Positions 7,064-14,740 of a stretch of 25,722 nt of DNA are shown here, one piece after another (the first letter of the stretch is position 1; each line of letters opens with the position of its first letter). The notes under the pieces are model-generated. The model worked only from the letters and a program-made list of their open reading frames with translations. It was not told where the DNA came from and made no database searches. The DNA lies in the NCBI GenBank assembly GCA_035532275.1, contig DATKRG010000224.1, positions 1-25,722 of the forward strand, given 5' to 3'. The position numbers and the translations under genes were made by a program. Source of the DNA: UBA9676 sp035532275 (GTDB lineage: Bacteria > Actinomycetota > Actinomycetes > Streptosporangiales > Streptosporangiaceae).

Positions 7064-9412
7064 TCACACCCGCCCACCCCCCGCTGCGGGCTGCCTCAAG
7101 CTCCCGCCCAGACTGCCCGGGCTGGTCCAGGATGAACTCGCCGGCAGGTACCGGGAGTGCCACAGGCCGCCGCCCGCCGGCGTGGTCCAGAACGCGTCGA
7201 TGATGCCGCTGTCCTGCCCGGCCGCGAACACCGTGCCGCGGACGCGTCCCACTGGCAGGGCGGCCGCGCCCTGCCAGCCCGCGCCGTGCTGGTCGGCCGC
7301 GTAGAACAGCCGCCCGCCCCGGCCCTTCCACAGGGCACTGGTGCTGTCCGCCGCCGACGCGACCAGGAACGGCGGGCCGGCCAGCCCGCCACCGATCCGC
7401 GCGGGCGCGCTCCACCCGTGCGCCCAGGTGAACCGGGCATGCCAGGCGACGGCGCGGTCGGTCCCGCGCCAGAACACGTCGATCGCGCCGCTGCCCTGGC
7501 CCGCCGCGTGCGGCCCGCTCCCCAGCTGCCCCATCGCCAGCGTGGACGGGGTCACCCAGGCCCGGCCGGGGCGGTGGAAGACGTACCAGAGCTGCCCGTC
7601 GGTTCCCTTCCAGAAGACGCTGACCCGGCCGGCGAACGACACCGCCGGGGACGGGGCAGAGGCGAGCCCGCCGCTGAGCAGCCTGGGCGCGGCCCAGCCC
7701 TGGCCCGGCCGGAACTGGGCGGTCCACAGGTTGGCGGGATTGGCCGCGCCGCGCCAGAACACGTCGATGACACCGCCGCTGGCCGACACGGCCAGCGGCG
7801 GGCTGCCGAGCCTGCCCGCGCCGCGCACCGCCAGCGGCTGCGACCAGCCGCCGGCCGGGAGCGACTCCAGGTAGCGCAGAGCGCCGCCGGTGCCCCGGTA
7901 GAACACGTCCACCCCGCCTGCGGCGTTGGCCACCGCTGACGGCCACGAGACGGGCGCCCCGGCCAGGCGGGCCGGGGCGGACCAGCCGGTCCCCGGCTGG
8001 TAGCCGACCTGCCACAGCGCCCCGCCCGATCCAGTGAAGAACGCGTCCACCGACGCGCCCACGGCGACCGCCGCTGACGCCTGCCGGGTGGCGGCGCCGG
8101 ACACCCCGGCGCCGAACTGGACATCGAGGAAATCCCGGTCGATGTTGATCTTCACGCCGCCATGATTCTGGGTGATATTTCCGGAGTACTGGTGAATACG
8201 CCGGTGATTGACCCAGGCGGTGGCCGGGATGTTGGGATCGGCGGTGTTGGCGATCCCGTTCCACCATGCGTCGTAAATCACATCGGGCATCGTGTACACG
8301 GGATTGGTGTAGTTGTTCGCCAGATCGGTGACGCCCGACAGGGAGCTGCCGTAGATACCGGAGCGGTATCCGAGCGCGTGCACTTCGGTCGTCCACGCGG
8401 TGAAGAATGCCAGCGCCAACGGGGTCTGACGGGCCTGATATGCCTCCATGTCGTAATAGATCGGCGTGCCCGGCCCGAAGCCGAGCAGCTTGGCCTGGAC
8501 GACCGCGTCCTGGGCGGCGGCGATCGCTTGCGTGACCGGGGTGGTGACCTCGCCCTTGAAGGAGACCTGCGGGCCCACGTACAGCGGCATGAAGTGCCAG
8601 CCGGCCGCGGCCTGCTGGCTCACCCAGGCGGCGGTCAGGTTCGGCTGGGCGCAGGCCACGTCCGAGCCGCCGATGTAGATGCCGATCGCCCGGTAGCGCG
8701 AATGCGCCAGCCAGGCCTGCATGGCCTGCGGGTCCGGGGCGGCGCAGGCGTCGAAGCCGCGGCCGGTGAAGCTGGTAGCCCGGTTCGGGACCGCACCGGC
8801 CGGGGCCAGTCGCGGCGCCAGCGCCGCCGGGTTCTCCCGGGCCGGCCGGGGCAGCCCGGCGCTGGCCAGGATGGCCGTGATCTGCCCGGGATCAGTCTGG
8901 TATGTCGCGGTCACCGCGATCCTGGGGGCGGTGACGGTGACCCGGTGCCCGACCGGGTCCACCACCGCGTGGGTCGCCTGGCCAGCGGCGGCCGGCTGGA
9001 CCAGCACCGCCTCGGTGGCACCCACCAGCCCGCTCGGGCACGACCGGCCCGGCCCGGGATCGCCCAGGTAGAGAACATGCCGGTCGAAGCGCACACAGGT
9101 GGCCGGGTGGGCGGCCAGATCGACCACCGGCCAGCCGCGGGGCACCTGGAACCGGTAGCCCCGGTAGCTGACCTGCCGGGTGCCGCCGGCCGCGGCCGCC
9201 GCCCGCGCGCTGGCGTCCGCCGGCACGCTCGTCACCGGCAGGACGGCGGCCGCCAGGACCGTGCTCGTCAGGACGGTGCTCGCCAGCACCGTGCTCGCCA
9301 GCACCCTGCCAGCGAGCCCTCTGCCTGCGAAACCTCTGCCTGCGAAACCTCTGCCTGCGAAACCTCTGCCAGCTGCCAGCACCTGTTTGTGCCGGGCCGT
9401 TTTGACGATCAT
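7064..9412 (-). CDS. Secreted DUF1906 glycoside-hydrolase-like protein with C-terminal propeller-like repeats
   Basis: 782 residues from the ATG at 9412, with a strong GGGGGAGG eight bases upstream. The N-terminus has Lys/Arg, then Gly-Arg-Gly-Phe-Ala repeats, then Val-Leu-Ala-Ser-Thr repeats and an Ala/Val-rich stretch ending near PADASA, which looks like an unusually long export signal. Residues about 70-180 form an unassigned region; about 214-435 resemble DUF1906 (Rv2525c-like TIM-barrel), with GFDACAAP, GIYIGG and YYDMEAY, the acidic residues expected in the pocket. Residues 445-782 hold at least six repeats of about 48 residues with (I/V)DVFWRG and GW(S/A)AP, a beta-propeller/lectin-like fold. 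DUF1906 proteins are exported and thought to act on cell wall or glycans; the substrate is unknown. The gene has its own structured leader. Confidence 0.85.
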   Translation of the reverse strand: MIVKTARHKQVLAAGRGFAGRGFAGRGFAGRGLAGRVLASTVLASTVLTSTVLAAAVLPVTSVPADASARAAAAAGGTRQVSYRGYRFQVPRGWPVVDLAAHPATCVRFDRHVLYLGDPGPGRSCPSGLVGATEAVLVQPAAAGQATHAVVDPVGHRVTVTAPRIAVTATYQTDPGQITAILASAGLPRPARENPAALAPRLAPAGAVPNRATSFTGRGFDACAAPDPQAMQAWLAHSRYRAIGIYIGGSDVACAQPNLTAAWVSQQAAAGWHFMPLYVGPQVSFKGEVTTPVTQAIAAAQDAVVQAKLLGFGPGTPIYYDMEAYQARQTPLALAFFTAWTTEVHALGYRSGIYGSSLSGVTDLANNYTNPVYTMPDVIYDAWWNGIANTADPNIPATAWVNHRRIHQYSGNITQNHGGVKINIDRDFLDVQFGAGVSGAATRQASAAVAVGASVDAFFTGSGGALWQVGYQPGTGWSAPARLAGAPVSWPSAVANAAGGVDVFYRGTGGALRYLESLPAGGWSQPLAVRGAGRLGSPPLAVSASGGVIDVFWRGAANPANLWTAQFRPGQGWAAPRLLSGGLASAPSPAVSFAGRVSVFWKGTDGQLWYVFHRPGRAWVTPSTLAMGQLGSGPHAAGQGSGAIDVFWRGTDRAVAWHARFTWAHGWSAPARIGGGLAGPPFLVASAADSTSALWKGRGGRLFYAADQHGAGWQGAAALPVGRVRGTVFAAGQDSGIIDAFWTTPAGGGLWHSRYLPASSSWTSPGSLGGSLRQPAAGGGRV
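9251..9310. repeat. 15-bp tandem repeat, four units, in the signal region
   Basis: Units start at 9251, 9266, 9281 and 9296, consensus CGCCAGCACCGTGCT with small differences. On the minus strand they encode the Val-Leu-Ala-Ser-Thr repeats of the DUF1906 protein's export signal. Confidence 0.85.
9318..9371. repeat. 15-bp tandem repeat, about 3.5 units, in the signal region
   Basis: Three identical units of CCTCTGCCTGCGAAA at 9318-9362 and a partial fourth to 9371. On the minus strand they encode Gly-Arg-Gly-Phe-Ala repeats, adding Arg residues before the hydrophobic part of the export signal. Identical copies suggest recent expansion. Confidence 0.9.
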
Positions 9413-9476
9413 CGGCGACACCTCCCCCGTGCCAGCCGCCATCGCAGCCGGATGCAGGCGCTGCCAGGCCACGCTG

Positions 9477-9520
9477 GCTGATTACCCACCGGGGATAGCT
9501 TTGCCGCCGGTGTAATCAGC
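9477..9520 (-). promoter_or_regulatory. Structured 5' leader hairpin of the DUF1906 gene
   Basis: GCTGATTA (9477-9484) pairs with TAATCAGC (9513-9520), and CACCGG (9487-9492) with CCGGTG (9507-9512), leaving a 2-base bulge and a 14-base loop. It lies 64 bases before the ATG at 9412 on the transcript side and has no T-tract. I compared it by eye with c-di-AMP and c-di-GMP riboswitches and could not match it. It may be a cis-regulatory RNA, a protein site or a terminator. Confidence 0.5.
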
Positions 9521-9633
9521 GGGAGACTGGCAGCGGCGTGCCCGCGGAATTCTCCCTGTCCGCCGGGCACGTGGCATTGATGATGCGGCGCCTATTCATC
9601 TCCGCAAAGGAGCATACTTGTTGCCCAACAGCC

Positions 9634-9661
9634 CGACTGTCACGGGTCGGCTGGACAGTCG
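9634..9661 (-). terminator. Hairpin just after dnaE2
   Basis: CGACTGTC (9634-9641) and GACAGTCG (9654-9661) form an 8-bp stem with a 12-base loop, starting three bases after the dnaE2 stop. No T-run follows, which is common in actinomycete terminators. Confidence 0.55.
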
Positions 9662-9664
9662 CAA

Positions 9665-12600
9665 TTAGCCGGGCAGGAGCGCTATTGTGATGATTATCCC
9701 GAAAGTGGCTAATGATTGCCACGCGTCTGGGTCCCAGCCACCAGGACTTCCGGGGCTCGCATGCCACAGCAGCCGTGGCGGGTCTTTCACCGGCGCACCG
9801 GGCGCCCCGGTTTCGGCAAAGGGTGACAACGCGAATCCGTTCGGATAAATGATCTTAGGTGGGCCAGCCGCGGACGTACCCGGCCTGGCGCTCCCGGCGC
9901 CCCGGCCCGGCACGTCCCCGGCCGCCATCGCGGCCCGCACCGCGCGGATCCCGCTGGCCGCGTGGATCTCCGCCAGCGCCGCCAGGTCCCAGCACTCGGC
10001 CGCGTTGACCGACACCGAACCGCCTGCCCGGCGCACCCGGCCGCGGACGGCCAGCAGCCAGGACCCGAACACCCGGGCGGCGCAGCGTTCCTGCACCGGC
10101 TCGAAGAACGCCAGGTCAACCGGGCCGGTCAGGTCGTCCAGGGTGGCGAAGATGATCCGCTGGCCGGACCGGATGGCTGGCGTCTGGGTCGCCACCTTCG
10201 CCCCGGCCACGATGATCCGGGCGCCGGCCCGGCAGCGGTGCAGGTCAGCGGACTGGACCACGCCGAGCTCGGTCACCAGGTCCTGGTAGAAGCCCATCAG
10301 GTGCTGGCTCAGATCGATCCCCAGAACCGCCAGCTCCACCTCAACCCGCTCCGCATCGGTCAGCTCCCGCAGCCCCCCCGCCGGAACCAGCCCAGCGAAC
10401 CCGTCCCCGCCCAGCTCCAGCGGCAGCTGTTCCTCCGGCATAGCACGGGTTTGGGCTACTCCTGCGCCCGTTTTGTAGTGATTTGCGAGCGCCGAATCCG
10501 TGCTATGCCGCGACCGGGCACGGGCGAGCACGCCGACGCGGGCCAGGAGGTCGCGGCGGGTCACCCCGGCGGCAGGTGGGTAGAGGGGGTCGAAGGCGCC
10601 GACCAGGACCAGGTTCTCGGTGACCGGGCGGGAGGCGCCAGCCCGCTCCCAGAAGTCCCGCAGCGACGCGTACGGCTGGCCAGCCGCGATCCGCGCCACC
10701 TCGGCGTCGCTGATGCCCTTCACCTCGCGCAGGCCAGCCCGCAGGCCATCGGGGTTCCCGTCCGTCCGCTCCACCCGCCAGTCACCGGCGGAGGCGTTCA
10801 CATCGACCGGCAGGACGGGAGTGCCAAGCAGCCGCGCGTCCGCCACGATCACGCGTTTGGGGTACAAACCCGGGTCGTGGGTGAGCACCCCGGCGTAGAA
10901 GGCGGCCGGGTGATGACGTTTCAGCCACGCCGACTGGTAGGTCGGGATGGCGAAGGCGGCCGCGTGCGCCTTGCAGAAACCGAACGCGCCGAACGCGGCC
11001 AGCACCTCCCACACCTGATCCACGACCTCGCTGGGGTAGCCGCGGTCGCGGGCCGCCCCGGCGAACCACTCCCCCACGTCCCGCCTGTCCGGCTCACCCG
11101 CGAGCTTGCGCCTGGTCAGCTCGGCGTCCGACAGGCCGCAGCCGGTCATGATGTCGATGACGCGCAGCACCTGCTCGTGGAAGATGACCACGCCACCGGT
11201 CTCGGCCAGGACCTCGGCCAGGTCCGCGTGCGGGTAGCGGGCCGGGCGGCGGCCATGCCTGGTCGCCAGGTAGGGAGTGATCATGTCGGAGTTGACCGGG
11301 CCGGGGCGGAACAGCGAGATGTCCACGATCAGGTCGCCGACGTCGCGCGGCAGCAGCTTGGCGACGAGTTCGCGCTGGCCGGGCGACTCGATCTGGAAGC
11401 AGCCGAGGGTGCGCGCGGAACGGATCAGCTCGAACGTCGGCTCGTCATGGGTGTCGATCGCGTCGATGTCGACGGGTTCCCCGGTCGTCCGCTCGATCTC
11501 GGCGAGCGTGTGGGCCATCGCCGACTGCATCCGCACCCCGAGCACGTCCAGCTTGATCATCCCGGCGGTCTCGACATCGCCAGAGTCGAAGTGGCTCAGC
11601 GGCAGGCCCTCGATGCTGGGCTCGACCGGGGTCCGGTCCAGCAGGCGCGCGTCGGAGAGCACCACCCCGCAGGGATGCATGGCGATGTGCCGGGGCAGCC
11701 CGTCGAGGTGTTGCGCGAGCTGGAAGATGTGGCTGAGCTGGGGGATGTCCAGCCCGCTGGCGCGCAGCTCCGGCAGCTGGGACATGGCACCGGAGATGTG
11801 GGCGGCCCGGATGTGCGGGAAGGCCTTGGCAAGCGCGTCGATCTCGTGCGGCGGCAGCCCCATGGCGGCGCCGACGTCCCTGATCGCGCTGCGGGCCCGG
11901 TAGGTCTCCACCATCGACACGCAGGCGACCCGCTGGCCGGTGTAGGCGTCGAAGATGACCCGGTAGGCCTCGATCCGGCGGGCCGACTCCACGTCGAGGT
12001 CGATGTCGGGCAGGCCCTGACGGCCCTGCGACAGGAACCGCTCCATGACCAGGTCGTACTCGACCGGGTCGATGCCGGAGATGCCGATCAGGTAGTTGAC
12101 CAGGCTGCCAGCCCCGGAGCCGCGGATGGAACAGCGGATGCCCTGGTTCCTGATCAGGCCGGCCACGTCGGCGACCGTGAGGAAGTAGGAGGCCAGCCCG
12201 GTCCTGGTGATGATGGCGAGCTCGTGATCGAGACGGCGGTGGGCCACCCTGCGGCGGGCGTGCGCTGCCCGGCGGGTCTGGCCCGGCCGACTGACCTGGG
12301 GCGGCCCGCCGTGAGCGCGGGGGAAACGGCGCTCCAGCCCGTCCTCGCACCTGGCGCGCAGCAGCGCGACCGGATCGCCGGCCGTCTCCGGCAGGAACCG
12401 CCCCCCGATGCCCAGATCCAGCAGCGGGTCAAGGGCGCAGCGCTGGGCGAGGCTGACGGTGTCGGCGAGCAGTCCTGCCATCGCGTCCGCGCCAGCGGAC
12501 CAGCCGCGGCCGGCCTGGTGATAGCTGCCCTGGTGGTGGCTGGCCTGGTGGTGGCTGGCCTGGTGGTGGGTGGCGCGGCGGTAGCTGGCCTGGTCACGGC

Positions 12601-13501
12601 GGAGGGCACGGCCGCCGCCCACCGCCACGCTGTCCGGCACCTCGCAGATCCGGGCCGCGATCCGGGCCATCTCGGTGCCGCTGGCCAGGTAGGCCCGGGC
12701 GTTGCGGGCATGGCTGCGCCCGAGCGGGACCAGCTGGCGGGCCGCGTCCAGCACCTGCGCGACCGCGCCGTCAGCCGGTTCGAGGTAGCGGACCGCGTTG
12801 GTGAGCACAGCCGGGACGCCGGTGTCTTTGGCCAGCCGCAGCATCCGGGCGGCGCGGAAGGTCTCCCCCGCGCTCTGGTGATCGACGATCTCGATCACCA
12901 CGTCGGCGAGTTCCCGCCAGCGCAGCAGGGCCGCCGACGCCAGGTCGGGCCGCCGGGCGGCGACCGCCCGGCCGACGTCGCTGGCGGGACCAAGCAGCAC
13001 CACCAGGCCTTCCGCGTGGGCGGCCACCAGATCCGGCGTCACGGCTGGCGCACCCCGCTCACCGGCCGCGTGCGCCGCGCTGACCAGCCGGCACAGGGAC
13101 GCCCAGCCCCGTCCGCCCGTGGCCAGCAGCGTCACCCTGGCGGCGTCCTCGTTGCGCAGCCGGACCGGCGCCTGGGCGTTCAGCAGCCTGCCACCCGCAC
13201 CCCCGGCAACCCTGGCACCTGCTCCGGTCCCGGTTCCGTCAGCCAGCGCCGTGTCAGCCAGCGCCGTGTCAGCCAGCGCCATGTCCGCGCCGAGGATGGG
13301 CGCTATCCCCGCCCCCGTGCATGCCACGGCGTGCTTGACCGCTCCGTACAGCCCGTCGCGTTCGGTGAGCGCGAGCGCTGGCATGCCGAGTTCGGCTGCC
13401 CGGGCTGCCAGCGCGGCAGGCCCGGCCACGCCGTACCGCATCGAGTACGACGAAGCGACGTGCAGGTGGGCGAAGTCCTCCGCCCAGCTCAGCCCCGGCA
13501 T
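9665..13501 (-). CDS. dnaE2: Error-prone DNA polymerase, DnaE2-type
   Basis: 1278 residues from the ATG at 13501. Seen: an N-terminal PHP domain beginning with HLHVASSYS, the polymerase metal-binding motif PDIDLD followed by VESARR, a later IKLDVLG carrying the third catalytic Asp, GSGAGSLVNYLIG, FHEQVLRV, and a C-terminal OB-fold region ending in LWHASPGS. The polymerase motifs and C-terminal LWH(A/S)SPGS are typical of DnaE2, the alpha-subunit paralogue that works with ImuA'/ImuB in damage-induced mutagenesis. It is longer than usual (about 1050-1150) because of repeat-derived inserts and a C-terminal tail of about 25 residues. It lies 31 bases after a DUF6504-like gene, under a LexA box. 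No imuA' or imuB lies in this window. Confidence 0.93.
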   Translation of the reverse strand: MPGLSWAEDFAHLHVASSYSMRYGVAGPAALAARAAELGMPALALTERDGLYGAVKHAVACTGAGIAPILGADMALADTALADTALADGTGTGAGARVAGGAGGRLLNAQAPVRLRNEDAARVTLLATGGRGWASLCRLVSAAHAAGERGAPAVTPDLVAAHAEGLVVLLGPASDVGRAVAARRPDLASAALLRWRELADVVIEIVDHQSAGETFRAARMLRLAKDTGVPAVLTNAVRYLEPADGAVAQVLDAARQLVPLGRSHARNARAYLASGTEMARIAARICEVPDSVAVGGGRALRRDQASYRRATHHQASHHQASHHQGSYHQAGRGWSAGADAMAGLLADTVSLAQRCALDPLLDLGIGGRFLPETAGDPVALLRARCEDGLERRFPRAHGGPPQVSRPGQTRRAAHARRRVAHRRLDHELAIITRTGLASYFLTVADVAGLIRNQGIRCSIRGSGAGSLVNYLIGISGIDPVEYDLVMERFLSQGRQGLPDIDLDVESARRIEAYRVIFDAYTGQRVACVSMVETYRARSAIRDVGAAMGLPPHEIDALAKAFPHIRAAHISGAMSQLPELRASGLDIPQLSHIFQLAQHLDGLPRHIAMHPCGVVLSDARLLDRTPVEPSIEGLPLSHFDSGDVETAGMIKLDVLGVRMQSAMAHTLAEIERTTGEPVDIDAIDTHDEPTFELIRSARTLGCFQIESPGQRELVAKLLPRDVGDLIVDISLFRPGPVNSDMITPYLATRHGRRPARYPHADLAEVLAETGGVVIFHEQVLRVIDIMTGCGLSDAELTRRKLAGEPDRRDVGEWFAGAARDRGYPSEVVDQVWEVLAAFGAFGFCKAHAAAFAIPTYQSAWLKRHHPAAFYAGVLTHDPGLYPKRVIVADARLLGTPVLPVDVNASAGDWRVERTDGNPDGLRAGLREVKGISDAEVARIAAGQPYASLRDFWERAGASRPVTENLVLVGAFDPLYPPAAGVTRRDLLARVGVLARARSRHSTDSALANHYKTGAGVAQTRAMPEEQLPLELGGDGFAGLVPAGGLRELTDAERVEVELAVLGIDLSQHLMGFYQDLVTELGVVQSADLHRCRAGARIIVAGAKVATQTPAIRSGQRIIFATLDDLTGPVDLAFFEPVQERCAARVFGSWLLAVRGRVRRAGGSVSVNAAECWDLAALAEIHAASGIRAVRAAMAAGDVPGRGAGSARPGTSAAGPPKIIYPNGFALSPFAETGAPGAPVKDPPRLLWHASPGSPGGWDPDAWQSLATFGIIITIALLPG
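12515..12589. repeat. 15-bp tandem repeat, five units, encoding a His-rich insert in DnaE2
   Basis: Units start at 12515, 12530, 12545, 12560 and 12575, consensus CTGGTGGTGGCTGGC. The minus strand encodes repeats of His-His-Gln-Ala-Ser (with Tyr and Gly variants), a histidine-rich insert between the PHP and polymerase domains. Confidence 0.9.
13238..13282. repeat. 15-bp tandem repeat, three units, in the DnaE2 PHP domain
   Basis: GTCAGCCAGCGCCGT repeated at 13238, 13253 and 13268 (last copy one base different). It encodes Ala-Asp-Thr-Ala-Leu repeats after GADM in the PHP domain, a site where most PHP domains continue without insert. Confidence 0.9.
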
Positions 13502-13532
13502 CAGTGCGCCCCCGGCAACCTGCTCCCTTTCC

Positions 13533-13802
13533 TCAATCCCAGACCCGGGCCAGCAGCCAGTTGCCGGTGCCGGCGTCCCGCCGCAACTCGTAGGTGGCGG
13601 CCGGGACGTTCCGGCCCGGCGATGCTTCTACCCGCCAGAACTCGTGCTCCGACGGCTCCCCAGAATCCGCTTTCAGCTCCAGGCTGACCACCCACTGCTC
13701 GAGCACTCTCAGCACCGAATAGTGGCGGCCCCGCCAGACGAACCTGGCCGGTCTGCCGTCCCGTACCCAGACGTCAACCGGCTCTCCGTACACCCTGCTC
13801 AC
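13533..13802 (-). CDS. DUF6504-like small protein linked to dnaE2
   Basis: 89 residues from the GTG at 13802. Seen: an N-terminal YGEPVDVWVRDGRPARF segment, then RGRHYSVLRVLEQW, and a C-terminal TYELRRDAGTGNWLLARVWD. This matches the small DUF6504 family commonly encoded beside imuB/dnaE2 in actinomycetes. Its function is unknown; the repeated neighbourhood points to the SOS mutasome. I prefer this GTG over a TTG nine codons upstream, because a GGGAG and a purine-rich stretch precede it. It is the first gene of the SOS operon, 31 bases before dnaE2. Confidence 0.8.
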   Translation of the reverse strand: MSRVYGEPVDVWVRDGRPARFVWRGRHYSVLRVLEQWVVSLELKADSGEPSEHEFWRVEASPGRNVPAATYELRRDAGTGNWLLARVWD

Positions 13803-13866
13803 GTGCCCCGCTCTCCCTGTTCCCGGCAAACCGCCCGGGGGAAGAACAGGCAGCGCAACTACCTGC

Positions 13867-13882
13867 TCGAATATATATTCGA
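13867..13882. promoter_or_regulatory. LexA (SOS) box
   Basis: TCGAATATATATTCGA is a perfect 16-bp palindrome. It matches the actinobacterial LexA consensus TCGAAC-N4-GTTCGA at 10 of 12 fixed positions. It sits 65 bases upstream of the DUF6504-like start and overlaps the -10 element, so LexA binding would block RNA polymerase. Confidence 0.88.
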
Positions 13883-13898
13883 CTAACGATTATGACAA
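13870..13898 (-). promoter_or_regulatory. SOS promoter of the DUF6504-dnaE2 operon
   Basis: On the minus strand, TTGTCA (13898-13893) and TATATT (13875-13870) are separated by exactly 17 bases, a good sigma-70 type match. The -10 lies inside the LexA palindrome. Confidence 0.75.
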
Positions 13899-13933
13899 TG
13901 AACTGGGCCGGTCCGGCCACCAGATTCCGCTAC

Positions 13934-13981
13934 GTGATCATGGGATTACTGCTGCTGGAACGATAGCCACGCCATGATCAC
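13934..13981. terminator. 10-bp inverted repeat right after the tetR stop
   Basis: GTGATCATGG (13934-13943) and CCATGATCAC (13972-13981) are perfect complements with a 28-base gap, adjoining the tetR stop at 13982. It may end tetR transcription before the SOS promoter; the large loop also allows an operator. No T-tract. Confidence 0.5.
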
Positions 13982-14713
13982 TCAGCTGGGCAGGCCGATC
14001 ATGCGGCCCAGGCAGCGGGCAGCGTGGTCGAAGAATCCGGCCCGGTCGGTGATCACGTTCTCGAACTGGCCGAACAGTTCGAAGCTCACCATCCCGAACA
14101 CGCTGGCCCAGGCGGCCAGTGACCGCGCCGCGATGTCGTCGGGCACCGCGGCCAGGACCGACTCCCGCAGCCGGACGGCGTCGGGCGCGAACGACCCGGG
14201 CGGGGGCGGCCAGATCCCGGGCTGGCCAGACCCGGCCGGACCAGACCCGGGCGGGCCAACTGCCCCGCTGGCGTGCGCATCGCTGATGACCTTCCCGAGC
14301 ACCACGGCGATCCGGGCCGCCGGCCCGATCGTCTGCTCGGGCGCCCGGTAACCGGGCACCGGCGAGCCGTACACCAGGGCGTACTCGTGCGGATGGGCCA
14401 GGCCCCACTCCCGGACGGCACGGCAGGCCGCCAGCCACCGGCCAGCGTGATCGTCGCGGCGGCAGGCCCCCTCGGCCTTCTCGACGGCCGCCCCGATCGC
14501 GTTGTAACCATCGATGATCAAGGCAGTGAGCAGGTCGTCCCGGCTGGGGAAGTAGCGGTAGACAGCCGAGGAGACCATGCCCAGGTCCCTGGCGACCGCA
14601 CGCAGCGACAACCCGGCCGCGCCCGATACGGCCAGGTGCCTGCGGGCGGTCTGCGTGATCTCACGGGTGAGTTCCGCCCGGACCCGCTCGCGTGCGGTAC
14701 GGCTGGCGTTCAC
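13982..14713 (-). CDS. TetR/AcrR-family transcriptional regulator
   Basis: 243 residues from the GTG at 14713. Residues about 14-60 form the TetR helix-turn-helix (ITQTARRHLAVSGAAGLSLR, then ARDLGMVSSAVYRYFPSRDDLL). The C-terminal ligand-binding part resembles the TetR WHG-type domain. A Gly/Pro/Ser-rich linker at about 155-170 comes from a 15-bp repeat. No good ribosome-binding site precedes the start; a TAAGCT six bases upstream suggests a leaderless transcript. The regulated genes are not clear: the divergent neighbour is a dead expansin fragment, so its former target may be lost. Confidence 0.88.
   Translation of the reverse strand: MNASRTARERVRAELTREITQTARRHLAVSGAAGLSLRAVARDLGMVSSAVYRYFPSRDDLLTALIIDGYNAIGAAVEKAEGACRRDDHAGRWLAACRAVREWGLAHPHEYALVYGSPVPGYRAPEQTIGPAARIAVVLGKVISDAHASGAVGPPGSGPAGSGQPGIWPPPPGSFAPDAVRLRESVLAAVPDDIAARSLAAWASVFGMVSFELFGQFENVITDRAGFFDHAARCLGRMIGLPS
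14207..14251. repeat. 15-bp tandem repeat, three units, in tetR
   Basis: Units of roughly CGGCCAGACCCGGG(G) at 14207, 14222 and 14237, about 80 percent alike. The minus strand encodes Pro-Gly-Ser-Gly-Pro-type repeats in a linker of the regulator. Confidence 0.7.
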
Positions 14714-14719
14714 GGCGCA

Positions 14720-14725
14720 AGCTTA
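14720..14725 (-). promoter_or_regulatory. Candidate -10 for a leaderless tetR transcript
   Basis: TAAGCT on the minus strand ends six bases before the tetR GTG. No clear -35. Placement matches leaderless genes elsewhere in the window. Confidence 0.35.
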
Positions 14726-14740
14726 GCAGAGCATCAGAAC

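Noticed and set aside
6837..8396. Upstream part of the GtrA reading frame (to 8396)
   Set aside because: It lies in the wrong frame over the DUF1906 gene. The true GtrA start with a ribosome-binding site is at 6836.
8162..9481. Plus-strand frame of 439 codons
   Set aside because: Shadow of the DUF1906 gene; the minus strand carries recognisable domains.
9477..9520. Known c-di-AMP or c-di-GMP riboswitch
   Set aside because: The conserved core sequences of these classes were not found; left as an unclassified leader hairpin.
12515..12589. Possible CRISPR array
   Set aside because: Units are 15 bp, contiguous and in frame, with no spacers.
9962..13687. Plus-strand frame of 1241 codons
   Set aside because: Antisense shadow of dnaE2. 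GC bias removes stops from the frame opposite a real gene; composition is Asp/Gln/Arg/Val-rich with no domain.
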